From positions 186,001-250,000 of the forward strand of contig NZ_RQIH01000001.1 in assembly GCF_003939025.1 (NCBI RefSeq): a DNA stretch of 64,000 nucleotides, written 5' to 3'. Position 1 is the first letter of the stretch, and every line of letters begins with the position of its first letter. Source of the DNA: Rhizobium sophoriradicis (GTDB taxonomy: Bacteria > Pseudomonadota > Alphaproteobacteria > Rhizobiales > Rhizobiaceae). Below, piece by piece: positions 15,198-24,554 of this stretch. Under the pieces are notes generated by a model. It searched no databases and was not told where the DNA came from. It saw only the letters and a program-made list of their open reading frames with translations. The translations under genes were made by a program, and so were the position numbers.

Positions 15198-16112
15198 TCA
15201 ATAGCGCTCCGGCACTTGCATTTCAGGCGGAACCGGCGCCCTGTTGTAATCGGCATGGCGGATGCGATCCGGCAACTCGATTTCCGGTTTCGGCACATCC
15301 TCGTAAGGGATCTGGTCGAGAAGATGGGCGATGCAGTTCAGTCGGGCCCGTTTTTTGTCTACGGCCTGCACCACCCACCAAGGCGCTTCCTTGGTGTGCG
15401 TGCGCGCCAACATTTCTTCCTTGGCCTTGGTATATTCCTCCCAATGGACACGGCTTTCCATGTCCATCGGTGAAAGCTTCCACTGCTTCAGCGGATCGTG
15501 GATGCGCATCTTGAAGCGGAATTCCTGCTCCTCGTCGGTGATCGAGAACCAGTATTTGATCAACACGATACCGGAGCGGACCAGCATTCGTTCGAATTCC
15601 GGCACCGAGCGGAAGAACTCCTCGAGTTCATCGGGGGTGCAGAACCCCATCACCCGCTCGACGCCGGCGCGGTTGTACCAGCTGCGGTCGAAGAGCACGA
15701 TCTCGCCGGCTGTGGGAAGGTGCGGAACGTAACGCTGGAAATACCATTGATGGCGCTCCCGCTCGGTCGGGGCGGGCAGTGCGACGGTGCGGCAGACGCG
15801 CGGATTGAGCCTCTGGGTGACGCGCTTGATCGCGCCGCCCTTGCCGGCTGAATCCCTGCCCTCGAAAAGCACCACCACTTTCAGTTTCTTGTGCTGGACC
15901 CAATCCTGGAGCCGCACCAGCTCGTGCTGCAGCCGGAAGAGTTCGCGGAAATAGATCTTTCGCTCGAGCGTCTGCTCGGCCGGTTCCGACATTCCCTCGG
16001 CAACCAGATCGTCCAGCCGGTCCTCCTCCATCTGCATTTCCAGCTCCTCATCGAAGCTGTCGGCGATTTCGGCCTTTATCCGGTTGAGCTGGTCCTGATG
16101 TGATTGAGACAT
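15198..16112 (-). CDS. ppk2: Polyphosphate kinase 2
   Basis: A 304-residue single-domain PPK2. It has the Walker A motif EGRDSAGKGG (84-93), the Walker B/lid region FDRSWYNRAG (141-150) and the family segment WKLSPMDMESRVHWEEYT, plus an acidic N-terminal extension of about 50 residues. PPK2 enzymes move phosphate between polyphosphate and nucleotides. The length and extension resemble rhizobial class I enzymes that mainly phosphorylate nucleoside diphosphates (family knowledge; the class assignment is an inference). AGGAAGGAAAACCC precedes the ATG. The gene stands alone. Confidence 0.93.
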   Translation of the reverse strand: MSQSHQDQLNRIKAEIADSFDEELEMQMEEDRLDDLVAEGMSEPAEQTLERKIYFRELFRLQHELVRLQDWVQHKKLKVVVLFEGRDSAGKGGAIKRVTQRLNPRVCRTVALPAPTERERHQWYFQRYVPHLPTAGEIVLFDRSWYNRAGVERVMGFCTPDELEEFFRSVPEFERMLVRSGIVLIKYWFSITDEEQEFRFKMRIHDPLKQWKLSPMDMESRVHWEEYTKAKEEMLARTHTKEAPWWVVQAVDKKRARLNCIAHLLDQIPYEDVPKPEIELPDRIRHADYNRAPVPPEMQVPERY

Positions 16113-16220
16113 GGGTTTTCCTTCCTGCTTTTGTTGACAGGAGCATGTCAGTGCGAAGCTTATATGACGACCACTGATCGAACTGAAACGGTTACCCGCG
16201 TCTGTCGTTCCAAGCGCCCC

Positions 16221-17873
16221 TTACAACTGCCCCGCCCGGTACCGGTCGACAAGGTTGCGGCAGGCACGGAGTGTCAGGGCCATGACGGTGAGCGTCGTGC
16301 CGGCGATACCGCTGCCGGGGAAGGCGCTGGCGTCGGTAACAATGAGGTTCGGCGTATCCCAGACCTGGTTGTAGGGGTTAAGCACCGACGCCTCCGGGTT
16401 TTCGCCCATGCGCGCACCACCGGTTTCATGGATCGCCGCGCCCATGCACATCGTCTTGCGGAACCATGTGCGGAACATGAAGCGGCTGAAAGCATCGGCA
16501 TCAGGGAAGGCGCCCTTGCCCATCTCCTTGAGGCCGGTGGGCGAGCCGATGAATTCGAGCTCGCCGCCGACTTCGCTCACCATGGCGATCAGCGTCTCCT
16601 CCTGCCGGCGGAGCAGCGCCTGCTCCTCCGCCTGCATGACGCAGCGGATATGCGGCACGGGAATGTTCCAGGCGTCCCTGCGCTTGGCGTCGAGGGTGAT
16701 GCGGTTGTCGGCATAGGGCAGCATGCGGCCGAAACCGAAGAAGGCGAGACGCGCATCGGTCTCCCCGGAAACAGGTGCCCGGCCGACGCTGCCCTGGTAA
16801 TCGAAATCGCCGCGAGCGGCATCGCCCTCGCCGAAGCGGGGAATGAAGATCCCGCCCGACGGGTTGTAGAACGGGTCGGCCGGAGCGGATTCGTCGGGCG
16901 CCCAGCCCTTCGCCTTCGAAAAGGACCCGAAGGCGAGGCAGGGCAGTTGATCCATAAAATAGCGGCCGAGCGCGCCAGAGCTGTTGCCGAGCCCGTCAGG
17001 ATGGCGTGCCGACGCCGAATTCAAGAGCAGCCGCACGCTCTCGATCGGCGAGGCCGACAGCACGACCGTCGCGGCACGAGCCGTCGATATCTCACCCGTA
17101 TTGCGGTCGATGAATTCCGCGCCGGCGGCGCGGCCGGTTTTCTCATCCGTCGTGATGCGGCGAACGACGGCGTCGTAGCGGACCGTCAGCCGGCCAGTGG
17201 CCTTGGCGTCCCTGAGCGGCCGCGGCATGCGTTCGGCATCCGGCGCAATGTAGCGCCAGGAGACGACTCGCCTCTCCGGCCAACGGCTTTCAACTGCTTG
17301 CTTGAAGATCTGTTCGGCGGGCGTCAGGCTTGCCGGTTTTGCGTAGATGCCGTCCGGCAGGGTCGGCACATCGTCCTTGTTGCCGTAGAGCCCGAGATAG
17401 GTCTCCACTTCGTCGTAGAAAGGCATGAGCTCGTCATAGGAGACCGGCCAGTCGACGCCCTTTCCCGTGCGCGACCGGATCTTGAAATCGTCATCCGTCC
17501 AGCGCAGCAGCACACGGCCGAAACTGTGCAGACGCCCGCCGCCCTGGCGGCCGCGGATCCAGAGAAAGGGCTCGCCCTTCGGCGTCGTATAGGGGTTCTT
17601 GCGGTCGTTGACGAAGAAGTGGCTGAAGCGCTCGGTGAAAAAGGCCGCGCGCGCCTGGATCGGCTGGCCCTTGATCGTGGCGCGGGCGCGCTCCCAGATA
17701 TTGATGCTGCTCGCCGGCGCCTTCTTGCGCGCCGGGTCGAAATCCGCAGGCCCGACGGCGGGGCCGGCTTCGAGCAACAGCACCGACAGTCCTTGCGCCG
17801 TCAGTTCTTTGACCGCGACGGAACCCGCCGCGCCGGAGCCGATCACCAGCGCATCATAGACGATCTCAGACAT
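16221..17873 (-). CDS. GMC-family FAD oxidoreductase
   Basis: A 550-residue flavoprotein. The start at 17873 gives MSEIVYDALVIGSGAAGS, putting the FAD dinucleotide-binding motif GSGAAGS at residues 12-18; the longer frame from 17945 adds nothing typical and has no better ribosome binding site. The GMC C-terminal part shows AIHETGGARMG with a likely catalytic histidine, then TDASAFPGSGIAGTTLTVMAL. No signal peptide is seen. It is the last gene of a LacI-controlled sugar ABC operon. GMC enzymes in this setting include the glucoside 3-dehydrogenase type, which oxidises a sugar ring to a 3-keto form; that is the favoured role here, but choline- or gluconate-type oxidation cannot be excluded. Confidence 0.85.
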   Translation of the reverse strand: MSEIVYDALVIGSGAAGSVAVKELTAQGLSVLLLEAGPAVGPADFDPARKKAPASSINIWERARATIKGQPIQARAAFFTERFSHFFVNDRKNPYTTPKGEPFLWIRGRQGGGRLHSFGRVLLRWTDDDFKIRSRTGKGVDWPVSYDELMPFYDEVETYLGLYGNKDDVPTLPDGIYAKPASLTPAEQIFKQAVESRWPERRVVSWRYIAPDAERMPRPLRDAKATGRLTVRYDAVVRRITTDEKTGRAAGAEFIDRNTGEISTARAATVVLSASPIESVRLLLNSASARHPDGLGNSSGALGRYFMDQLPCLAFGSFSKAKGWAPDESAPADPFYNPSGGIFIPRFGEGDAARGDFDYQGSVGRAPVSGETDARLAFFGFGRMLPYADNRITLDAKRRDAWNIPVPHIRCVMQAEEQALLRRQEETLIAMVSEVGGELEFIGSPTGLKEMGKGAFPDADAFSRFMFRTWFRKTMCMGAAIHETGGARMGENPEASVLNPYNQVWDTPNLIVTDASAFPGSGIAGTTLTVMALTLRACRNLVDRYRAGQL

Positions 17874-17957
17874 GTCTTTCCAATTCCTGTCCTGAAGCGA
17901 TTGCTCAAAACGGCGCAGAGCGCTTCGGCAATTGCGAGAAAACAAAGGGACGGCCCA

Positions 17958-19040
17958 TCAGAGCCGCGATCCGTCGGCGCCAAAGAGCGACGCCTTGGCG
18001 ATATCGAGCCCGGGAGCCACGGCGTCGCCTGGCTGCAGGGTGACGTCACCCATCAGCCTCAGCGAGAGGCTTTGATCGGCCCAATCGAACCAGACGACCG
18101 CATCGGATCCCATCGGCTCGACGACGGAAACGCGGCCGGGAATGGTGGGCAGGCCGGCTGCCGCCCCGTCGAGCACGAGATGCTCAGGGCGAAAGCCGAG
18201 CGTTGCCGGTCCTTCCGCCACAGCTGCTTGAAAGGAATAACCGGAGAGATCGACGGCGAGCCCCTTGCTCCGAAAGACCGGCGCGCTGTCGCCGCGCTCG
18301 ATCCGGCCCTCGACGAAGTTCATAGCCGGCGCGCCGATGAAGCCGGCGACGAAGAGGTTGGCCGGGCGGCGATAGATATCAGCCGGCGAGGCAAGCTGCT
18401 GGATGACGCCGTCGCGCATGATGGCGATGCGGTCGGCAAGGGTCAGGGCCTCGACCTGATCATGGGTCACATAGATCATGGTGTTGCCGAGGCGCTGATG
18501 CAGCTTCTTGATCTCGACGCGCAATTCGTTGCGCAGCTTGGCGTCGAGGTTCGACAGCGGTTCATCGAAGAGGAAGACATCGACTTCGCGCACCAGCGCC
18601 CGGCCGATGGCGACGCGCTGGCGCTGGCCGCCGGAAAGCTCGGCCGGCCGCCGGTCGAGCAACGTGTCGAGGTGAAGGAGAGCGGCGGTGCGGGCGACAC
18701 GGGCCTCGATCTCGGCCTTCGGCAGACCGGCGACGCGAAGGCCGAAAGAGAGGTTCTTGCGAACCGACATGCGCGGGTAGAGCGCGTAGGACTGGAAGAC
18801 CATGCCGATGCCGCGGTCTTTCGGCTCCTCCCAGCTGACGTTCTTGCCTGAGATCCAGATCTCGCCGGCAACAATGTCCTGCAGCCCGGCAATGGCGTTC
18901 AAAAGCGTGGACTTGCCGCAGCCGGAAGGGCCGAGCAGCACCAGGAACTCCTGCGGGGCAATATCGATCGACATTTTTTCGATCACCGTATGGTGGCCAT
19001 AGGCGATCTTCAGATCCTTAACGGAGACGGCGGATTGCAT
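17958..19040 (-). CDS. Sugar ABC transporter ATPase (MsmK/UgpC type)
   Basis: A 360-residue ATPase with Walker A GPSGCGKST (37-45), Q-loop, signature LSGGQRQRV (about 133-141), Walker B VFLFDEPLSNLD and the H-loop YVTHD, followed by a C-terminal regulatory OB/TOBE domain (from about residue 240, FRPEHLVL). The start at 19040 (MQSAVSVKDLKIAYG) is chosen over the longer frame, which overlaps the permease gene. It drives the CUT1 transporter formed by the two permeases directly upstream in the operon, 7 nt away, and precedes the GMC gene by 84 nt. Confidence 0.92.
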   Translation of the reverse strand: MQSAVSVKDLKIAYGHHTVIEKMSIDIAPQEFLVLLGPSGCGKSTLLNAIAGLQDIVAGEIWISGKNVSWEEPKDRGIGMVFQSYALYPRMSVRKNLSFGLRVAGLPKAEIEARVARTAALLHLDTLLDRRPAELSGGQRQRVAIGRALVREVDVFLFDEPLSNLDAKLRNELRVEIKKLHQRLGNTMIYVTHDQVEALTLADRIAIMRDGVIQQLASPADIYRRPANLFVAGFIGAPAMNFVEGRIERGDSAPVFRSKGLAVDLSGYSFQAAVAEGPATLGFRPEHLVLDGAAAGLPTIPGRVSVVEPMGSDAVVWFDWADQSLSLRLMGDVTLQPGDAVAPGLDIAKASLFGADGSRL

Positions 19041-19047
19041 GGAAGCG

Positions 19048-19932
19048 TTACCCCTTGACGGCGCCGGCGGCGATGCCGCGCACGAACCAGCGGCCGGACA
19101 GGAAATAGATGGCAAGCGGAACGATGGCGGTCAGGATCGTTGCCGCCATGTTCACATTGTAGGTGCGCTCGCCCATCGTGGTGTTGACGATATTGTTGAG
19201 CTGGACGGTCATCGGCAGATTGTCGCGCCCGGCAAAGACGAGCCCGAGCAGGAAGTCGTTCCAGATGCCGGTGAACTGCAGCATGGAAACGACGACGACC
19301 ATCGGCACGGCGATCGGCAGCATGATCTCGAAAAAGATGCGCCAGAAACCCGCGCCATCGACGCGTGCCGCCTTGCAGAGCTCCTCCGGCACGCTGACGA
19401 AATAGTTGCGGAAGAGCAGCGTCACTAGCGGCAGACCGAAAATGACATGGACGAGAATGATGCCGGCAAGCGAATTGTAGAGGCCGATATTCGCCATCGC
19501 CCGGACCATCGGATAGAGGAAGATCTGGTAGGGGATGAGGCCGCCGGCCATCAGCAGGCCAAAGAGCGCATTTGCCCCGCGCGGCCGCCAGAGCGACAGC
19601 GCATAGCCGTTGACGGCGCCGATGAAAACCGAGAGTGCCACCGCGGGAAGGGTGATTGCCACCGAATTCCAGAAGCCGCTGCGAATGCCGACACAGACGG
19701 TTCCCATGCAGGCGCCCGACCAGGCGGTCGCCCAGGCGGAGACATCGATCCTGGCCGGCAGCGCGAAGATCTGCCCGAGCCGGATCTCGTCCATGGATTT
19801 CAGCGAGGTGACGACCATTGTGTAGAGCGGCAGAAGGAAGAAAAGTGCTGCCACGACCAGGAAGGCATAAAGGCCGATGCGCCCGGCGGTGAGCCGTGCC
19901 GGCTTCGGGCCGTTCGGATGAGGACCGGCCAT
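19048..19932 (-). CDS. Sugar ABC transporter permease (MalG type)
   Basis: A 294-residue protein with six predicted membrane helices and the EAA loop that contacts the ATPase, YFVSVPEELCKAARVDGAG (about 202-220). The C-terminus ends in FVRGIAAGAVKG, typical of MalG-like subunits. Its ATG overlaps the stop of the preceding permease as TGATG. With its partner it forms the membrane channel of the CUT1 importer. Confidence 0.93.
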   Translation of the reverse strand: MAGPHPNGPKPARLTAGRIGLYAFLVVAALFFLLPLYTMVVTSLKSMDEIRLGQIFALPARIDVSAWATAWSGACMGTVCVGIRSGFWNSVAITLPAVALSVFIGAVNGYALSLWRPRGANALFGLLMAGGLIPYQIFLYPMVRAMANIGLYNSLAGIILVHVIFGLPLVTLLFRNYFVSVPEELCKAARVDGAGFWRIFFEIMLPIAVPMVVVVSMLQFTGIWNDFLLGLVFAGRDNLPMTVQLNNIVNTTMGERTYNVNMAATILTAIVPLAIYFLSGRWFVRGIAAGAVKG

Positions 19933-20819
19933 CAGGCGGCTCCCTTCACTCTTGCGCGCATGTGCATCACATAGCGGAAAGGGGCGACCGCGATGATGAC
20001 GCCGAGCACAAGCACCGTCGCGCCGGCTGTGGCAAGCCCGAGATTCTGGCGCCCGAACAGATTGTCCATGATGAATTTCGCCGGCACCTCAGTCGCATTG
20101 CCGGGGCCGCCATTGGTCATGGCGACGACGATGTCGTAGGTCTTGATCACGCCCATGGCGAGCAGCATGCCGGCCGCCGCCAGCGCCGGCCCGAGCTGCG
20201 GCAGGATGATCGAGACGTAAATCCGCCAGACCGGAATGCCGTCGATCCGTGCCGCCTTCCATTGCTCGGCCTCGATGCCGCGCATGCCGGCAAGCGCAAT
20301 GACCATGACCAGTCCCGCACCCTGCCAGATGCCGGCGAGTACCAGCGCGTAGATCGCCATGTCGCGATTGACCACCCAGTCGAGAACGAAGCTTTCCCAG
20401 CCGAGCGACCGCACGCTCGCCTGGATGCCGAGCGTCGGATTGAGCATCCATTGCCAGATCAGCCCGGTCACCACGAAGGACATGGCGTAGGGATAGAGGA
20501 AGATGGTCCTGAAGGCGCTTTCGAAGCGGATCTTGCGGTCCAGCGCCGCAGCCAGCAGAAAGCCGAGCAGCAGGCAGCCGGCGACGTAGAGGACGCCGAA
20601 GATCAGCACGTTATGCAGCGAAGCGAGCCATTTGGCGGAAGAGAAGAGCTTCGAATATTGTGCGAAGCCGACATAGGTCGAGGACGGAAACAGCGTCGAA
20701 TTGGTGAAGGATAGCCTGATCGACCAGGCCATGGTGCCGATGAAGACCACGATTGCGACGAACCATGTCGGCAGCAGCGCGATGGTCGCGGAAAGATTGG
20801 GCTTGCGTTTGATGGACAT
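19932..20819 (-). CDS. Sugar ABC transporter permease (MalF type)
   Basis: A 295-residue membrane protein with six predicted helices and the EAA loop GIEAEQWKAARIDGIPVWR (about 193-211). It begins MSIKRKPNLSATIALLP with a cytoplasmic basic N-terminus. It follows the binding-protein gene by 104 nt, an interval that contains two stem-loops and is probably a processing or attenuation point. It is the partner of the MalG-type subunit. Confidence 0.93.
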   Translation of the reverse strand: MSIKRKPNLSATIALLPTWFVAIVVFIGTMAWSIRLSFTNSTLFPSSTYVGFAQYSKLFSSAKWLASLHNVLIFGVLYVAGCLLLGFLLAAALDRKIRFESAFRTIFLYPYAMSFVVTGLIWQWMLNPTLGIQASVRSLGWESFVLDWVVNRDMAIYALVLAGIWQGAGLVMVIALAGMRGIEAEQWKAARIDGIPVWRIYVSIILPQLGPALAAAGMLLAMGVIKTYDIVVAMTNGGPGNATEVPAKFIMDNLFGRQNLGLATAGATVLVLGVIIAVAPFRYVMHMRARVKGAA

Positions 20820-20856
20820 CGGCCAGCTCGTTGACGGATGAAAAGCAGGGCTCGCG

Positions 20857-20911
20857 CCGCTGCGCGAAGGCAGCGGCCGGGCAGCCGCGGCGTCGGGATC
20901 GGGCCGACGCC
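20857..20911 (-). terminator. Two stem-loops between binding-protein and permease genes
   Basis: GGCGTCGG (20889-20896) pairs with CCGACGCC (20904-20911), and CCGCTGC (20857-20863) pairs with GCAGCGG (20870-20876). Neither is followed by a strong U-tract. Such structures after a binding-protein gene usually protect its mRNA or attenuate downstream reading, giving more binding protein than permease. Confidence 0.5.
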
Positions 20912-20923
20912 ACGCGCGCTATC

Positions 20924-22156
20924 CTACTCGAAGATGGCGAAGAAGTTTTCAGCCGCAGCGGCTGCGTCATCCGAGCCGCCGCTCCAGTATTCGTCGACGT
21001 AGTCGTCGAGCGCGCCGACCTGCTGGGGCGTCAGCACAATTGCCTGGTCGGGCACGATTGCGCCCGAAGCCATCAGCTCCGCACCCTTCTGGGCACAGAC
21101 ATCGAGCTTCGACTTGTCGACGTCGGTGCGCATCGGCACGGAGCCTTTTTTCAGCGCGAACTCGACCTGCACGGCCGGGTCCATGACGACATCGGCGAGC
21201 AGTTTCTGCGCCTTGTCGGTGCCCGCATTGCCGGTCTTCGGGAACCACAGCGAGTCGGCGATGTAGACCATGCCCTTCGATTCCGGCGCGATCATGCAGC
21301 CATAATCCTTGCCAGGCTCCTTGCCGGCGACGGTGAATTCGCCCTTGGCCCAGTCGCCCATGAACTGCACGCCGGCCTTGGCGGTGATCAGCATGGCTGT
21401 CGCATCGTTCCAATTGCGACCGGCAGCACCGGCATCGACATATGCGCGCAGCTTGCCGAGGATTTCGAGGGTCTTCTTCACGCCCTCGACCGATGCCTCG
21501 CTTTTGTCCTTGTCGACATAAATCTTCAGGAAGCCGTCGATCCCGACCTGCGAAAGCAGGATCATGTTGAAGACCTTGGTCTGCTGCCACGGCTGCCCGC
21601 CCCAGGCGACCGGAATAATGCCGGCAGCCTTCAGCTTGTCGAGGTCAGTGAAGAATTCTTCCCAGCTCTTGGGCTCCTCGGCGATGCCGGCCTTGTCGAA
21701 GGCTTCCTTGGAATAGAAGACCCAGCTTTCGCCATGGGCGCCGGTCGGCGCGAGATAGACCTTGCCGTCATAGGAAATGAGATCGGTGATCGATTTCGGC
21801 AGGGCGTCGGCCCATTTGCCGGCGGCGGCGACATCGTCGATCGAGTTGAACAGGCCCTGGCCGACGAAATCCGCAGCCGCAAGGCCGATGACGCCTTGCT
21901 TGGCGCCGGGCGCATCGCCGGCGACGATCCGGTTCTGGAAGGCGGCATCGGCCGCGCCGAAGCCGGCGATGGACGAATCCTTCCAGACGCCTCCGCGCTT
22001 TTCGAATTCGCTTCTGATGACGTTCAAGGCCGCTGCTTCGCCGCCCGACGTCCAGGACGACATGATCTCGATCGTCGGCTTGTCCTCGGCCTGTGCCGAA
22101 GCGCAGAGGCCGGCAACTGCCACGCCGGCAAGAAAAAGCTTCATCATGGTCTTCAT
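20924..22156 (-). CDS. Sugar ABC transporter solute-binding protein (family 1)
   Basis: A 410-residue periplasmic protein with a signal peptide (MKTMMKLFLAGVAVAGL, cleavage near AQA at about residue 23). The body has the family 1 features TIEIMSSWTSGGEAAALN and a C-terminal region with WSGGSDDAAAAAENFF. AGAGGTGGAACT precedes the ATG. It is the second gene of the LacI-controlled operon, behind the epimerase. Cargo is presumably a sugar or glycoside; the sequence alone does not say which. Confidence 0.92.
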   Translation of the reverse strand: MKTMMKLFLAGVAVAGLCASAQAEDKPTIEIMSSWTSGGEAAALNVIRSEFEKRGGVWKDSSIAGFGAADAAFQNRIVAGDAPGAKQGVIGLAAADFVGQGLFNSIDDVAAAGKWADALPKSITDLISYDGKVYLAPTGAHGESWVFYSKEAFDKAGIAEEPKSWEEFFTDLDKLKAAGIIPVAWGGQPWQQTKVFNMILLSQVGIDGFLKIYVDKDKSEASVEGVKKTLEILGKLRAYVDAGAAGRNWNDATAMLITAKAGVQFMGDWAKGEFTVAGKEPGKDYGCMIAPESKGMVYIADSLWFPKTGNAGTDKAQKLLADVVMDPAVQVEFALKKGSVPMRTDVDKSKLDVCAQKGAELMASGAIVPDQAIVLTPQQVGALDDYVDEYWSGGSDDAAAAAENFFAIFE

Positions 22157-22214
22157 AGTTCCACCTCTTGAAAATGCCCTCTTTGCGGGGCGTTCGTCGT
22201 CTTCGGAATGATTG

Positions 22215-23168
22215 TCAGCGATAGATCGGCAGGAGCGCCTGCCGGACGAGCGTCAGCCCATTGGCGATGTCGCGGACGGGATCCGGCGCGGCATCGAGTT
22301 CGAGGATCGCCCAGCCTTCATAGGCGCGGTCGCGCAACAGCCGGATCCAGGCTGGCCAGTCAACCCGCCCGAGGCCGAAACCGCAGAAATAGGGGCGGTG
22401 GCGATCGTGAATGTGCTTGTCGATCAGGGTGTCGGCGGGCATTGGGCCGATCGCATCCTTCCAATGAGCAATGATCATCCGCTCATGATGACGATCGACG
22501 AGCTGGACGGGATCGGAGCCTGCGACGATGATATGGGCCGTGTCCGGGCACATATGCACATAAGCGGGGTCGGTCAGAAGCATCATCAGATCGACGTCGC
22601 GCGCGCCGGCAAAAATCGAATGGGCCTCGGTATGCAGCGCCAGCCGCACGCCCCTGGCATAGAGGGTCGCGCCGAGACTGTTCAGAAAGTCGGCAATCGC
22701 CTTTGCGCGGTCGAAATTATAAAACTGCACCGGCTGGGCGCCAAGCGTCTGGCGAAGCGGGGCGCCGATCACCATGATCTCGCTGCCGCAGGCTTTGAGG
22801 AAGTCGGCATAGCGCTCCGCCTTGTCGATCAGCGCACGCTGGGCCTCGGGGTCGGTGAAATCGCCCGCCGCCTCCAGTTCCGCGAAGAAGCCGCTGCAGA
22901 GCGTCAGGCCGCGCTTCGCCAGTTCGGTCGCGAAGGCGTCGACGGAGCCATAGGTCTTGATCGCATCCTGCCAGTTGAAGGGCGAGAAGGTCAGCTCGAC
23001 GCCGGTGACGCCGGAGGCCTGGACGCTGTCGAGGATCTTGTCCCAGAAGGCGCGCGGTTCGGCGCGCGCATAGGCGACGATCGCATCATCGCTATCGACG
23101 CCCCAGAAGCCAGGATGAAAGAACGTCACGAGATCGACGCCGAAGCGCAGCTGGTCGGCAGTAGCCAT
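22215..23168 (-). CDS. Sugar phosphate isomerase/epimerase-like TIM-barrel protein
   Basis: A 317-residue xylose-isomerase-like TIM barrel. Metal-site segments visible are VTGVELTFSP (about 53-62), LALHTEAH (about 154-161), MCPDTAHI (about 188-195), and the C-terminal WAILELDAAPD (about 290-300). It is the first gene of the operon and lies directly downstream of the operator region. Members of this superfamily next to GMC oxidoreductases have been linked to epimerisation or elimination on oxidised sugars; an action on the GMC product is the favoured role here (inference). Confidence 0.8.
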   Translation of the reverse strand: MATADQLRFGVDLVTFFHPGFWGVDSDDAIVAYARAEPRAFWDKILDSVQASGVTGVELTFSPFNWQDAIKTYGSVDAFATELAKRGLTLCSGFFAELEAAGDFTDPEAQRALIDKAERYADFLKACGSEIMVIGAPLRQTLGAQPVQFYNFDRAKAIADFLNSLGATLYARGVRLALHTEAHSIFAGARDVDLMMLLTDPAYVHMCPDTAHIIVAGSDPVQLVDRHHERMIIAHWKDAIGPMPADTLIDKHIHDRHRPYFCGFGLGRVDWPAWIRLLRDRAYEGWAILELDAAPDPVRDIANGLTLVRQALLPIYR

Positions 23169-23258
23169 ATCTATCCCATTTCTCGAGGCACGACTTTCCG
23201 GAGTGCGGAACAGCAGTTCCGCATCTCATAAGCCATGGTTTTTCAACGCATTAAGGAA

Positions 23259-23333
23259 TGGCAATCGTTTGCCATTGGGAGATGATAGCCAAGCTGGTTT
23301 TTTTGGCAAGCGATTTTTGGCAAACGTTTGCTA
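23259..23333. promoter_or_regulatory. LacI-family operator cluster
   Basis: TGGCAATCGTTTGCCA (23259-23274) and TGGCAAACGTTTGCTA (23318-23333) are near-perfect palindromes centred on a CG step, the hallmark of LacI/GalR sites. A third half-site, TTGGCAAGCGATTTTT, starts at 23302. They fill the interval between the divergent epimerase and LacI genes, and the spacing of the two palindromes (59 bp) would allow looping. The adjacent LacI protein is the expected ligand. Confidence 0.8.
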
Positions 23334-23390
23334 TAAGCCACCGCCTATCTTAGAGTTGCAGATCGAAGCATCCCGGAGAGAGAAATAAAC

Positions 23391-24461
23391 GTGAATAAAA
23401 ACAAGGATGTAGTTGGAGAGGAGCAGTCAACGGCATTGATGGCCGATGTGGCGCGACTCGCCGGTGTTGCGATATCGACGGTCAGCCGCGCGCTCGCCAA
23501 CCCCGGACGGGTCAACGAGAAGACACGTGTCAGGATCAATGCGGCGGCCAAACAACTCGGCTATACGCCCAATGCGATGGCGCGTGGTCTCAGGGTCGGC
23601 AGATCCAATACGATCATGATCATCCTGCCCGGATCACCCTATTATGGCGCTTCGCAGATTATTCCGCAGGTCCTGCAGAGCATCAACAAATCCCTGATCC
23701 AGCGGGGGTATAATTTGATGATCGCCAATCTTGACCGCGAGGCGATCTCCGAACGGCACATCCTCGATCTTGCCTTCGGCGGAACGGTTCGGGGAGCCAT
23801 CATCTTCTCATCGAAACTTCCGGAAGTCGACGGGCGTTCGCCCGCGGATTCGGGGCTGCCGATCGTCTCGATGCTGTTCGACATGAGCGATGCAGGATTG
23901 CCGAGCGTCGTGACCAATGACCGGGAGGCGATACGGGACGCGACGACGGAATTGCTCCGTTCCGGTCATCGGCGCTTCCTCTATATCGCCGGCCCCGCAG
24001 GCAACTATCACGACGTCGAGCGTTACGGTGGCGTGCTCGAGGCGCTGCGGGCAGGGGGGCTTTCCGAGGAAGCCGTGTCGAGATCCGGCGGCGATCTGGA
24101 ATATCAGCATGGCTTCGAGATCGGTATCCGCGCGGTCGATGATTTCATGAAGCTCGCGGCAAGGCCGACAGCCGTCATCGCGACGAGCGACGACATGGCG
24201 ATCTCATTCATGAGCCGCATTCAGCGCGCCGGCTTGAGCGTTCCCGACGACCTCTCCATCGTCTCCTTCGACGGCTCTCCCGTCTGCGAATTCTGCTCGC
24301 CGCCGCTCTCGACGATCGAGCAGCCGGTGGAGGAAATGGGGCGCGCTGCCGTAGAACTTCTGCTTAACGCCCTCGGGCAGACGCAAAATGCGGTGGCGAT
24401 GCGTACCGTCATCCGCAGCAAACTTATCCTGCGGGAGAGCATCGCCGCTCCGAAGGCTTGA
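23391..24461 (+). CDS. LacI-family transcriptional regulator of the GMC/ABC operon
   Basis: A 356-residue LacI protein starting at GTG (23391) with GGAGAGAGAAATAAAC upstream. The N-terminal helix-turn-helix is at about 14-38 (MADVARLAGVAISTVSRALA) followed by the hinge helix, AMARGLRVGRSNTI. The rest is a periplasmic-binding-protein-like sensor domain with MAISFMSRIQRAGLSVPDDLSIVSFDG cut here to its family pattern GLSVPDDLSIVSFDG. It is divergent from the epimerase-ABC-GMC operon and sits beside matching operators, so it is the local repressor and probably autoregulates. Confidence 0.92.
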   Translation: MNKNKDVVGEEQSTALMADVARLAGVAISTVSRALANPGRVNEKTRVRINAAAKQLGYTPNAMARGLRVGRSNTIMIILPGSPYYGASQIIPQVLQSINKSLIQRGYNLMIANLDREAISERHILDLAFGGTVRGAIIFSSKLPEVDGRSPADSGLPIVSMLFDMSDAGLPSVVTNDREAIRDATTELLRSGHRRFLYIAGPAGNYHDVERYGGVLEALRAGGLSEEAVSRSGGDLEYQHGFEIGIRAVDDFMKLAARPTAVIATSDDMAISFMSRIQRAGLSVPDDLSIVSFDGSPVCEFCSPPLSTIEQPVEEMGRAAVELLLNALGQTQNAVAMRTVIRSKLILRESIAAPKA

Positions 24462-24554
24462 CGATGCCGGAACTGCTTTATTGAATTCATTCACGACAAA
24501 TACAGCGAGGACGCCTAAATTAGCGTCAGCTATTACCTCTGCTAAGGAGAGCTG

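Noticed and set aside
16104..18851. A 915-codon open frame on the plus strand
   Set aside because: It runs antisense to the PPK2 leader, the GMC oxidoreductase and the ATPase genes, whose motifs are intact. Long antisense frames are common in GC-rich codon usage, and this one has no recognisable domains.
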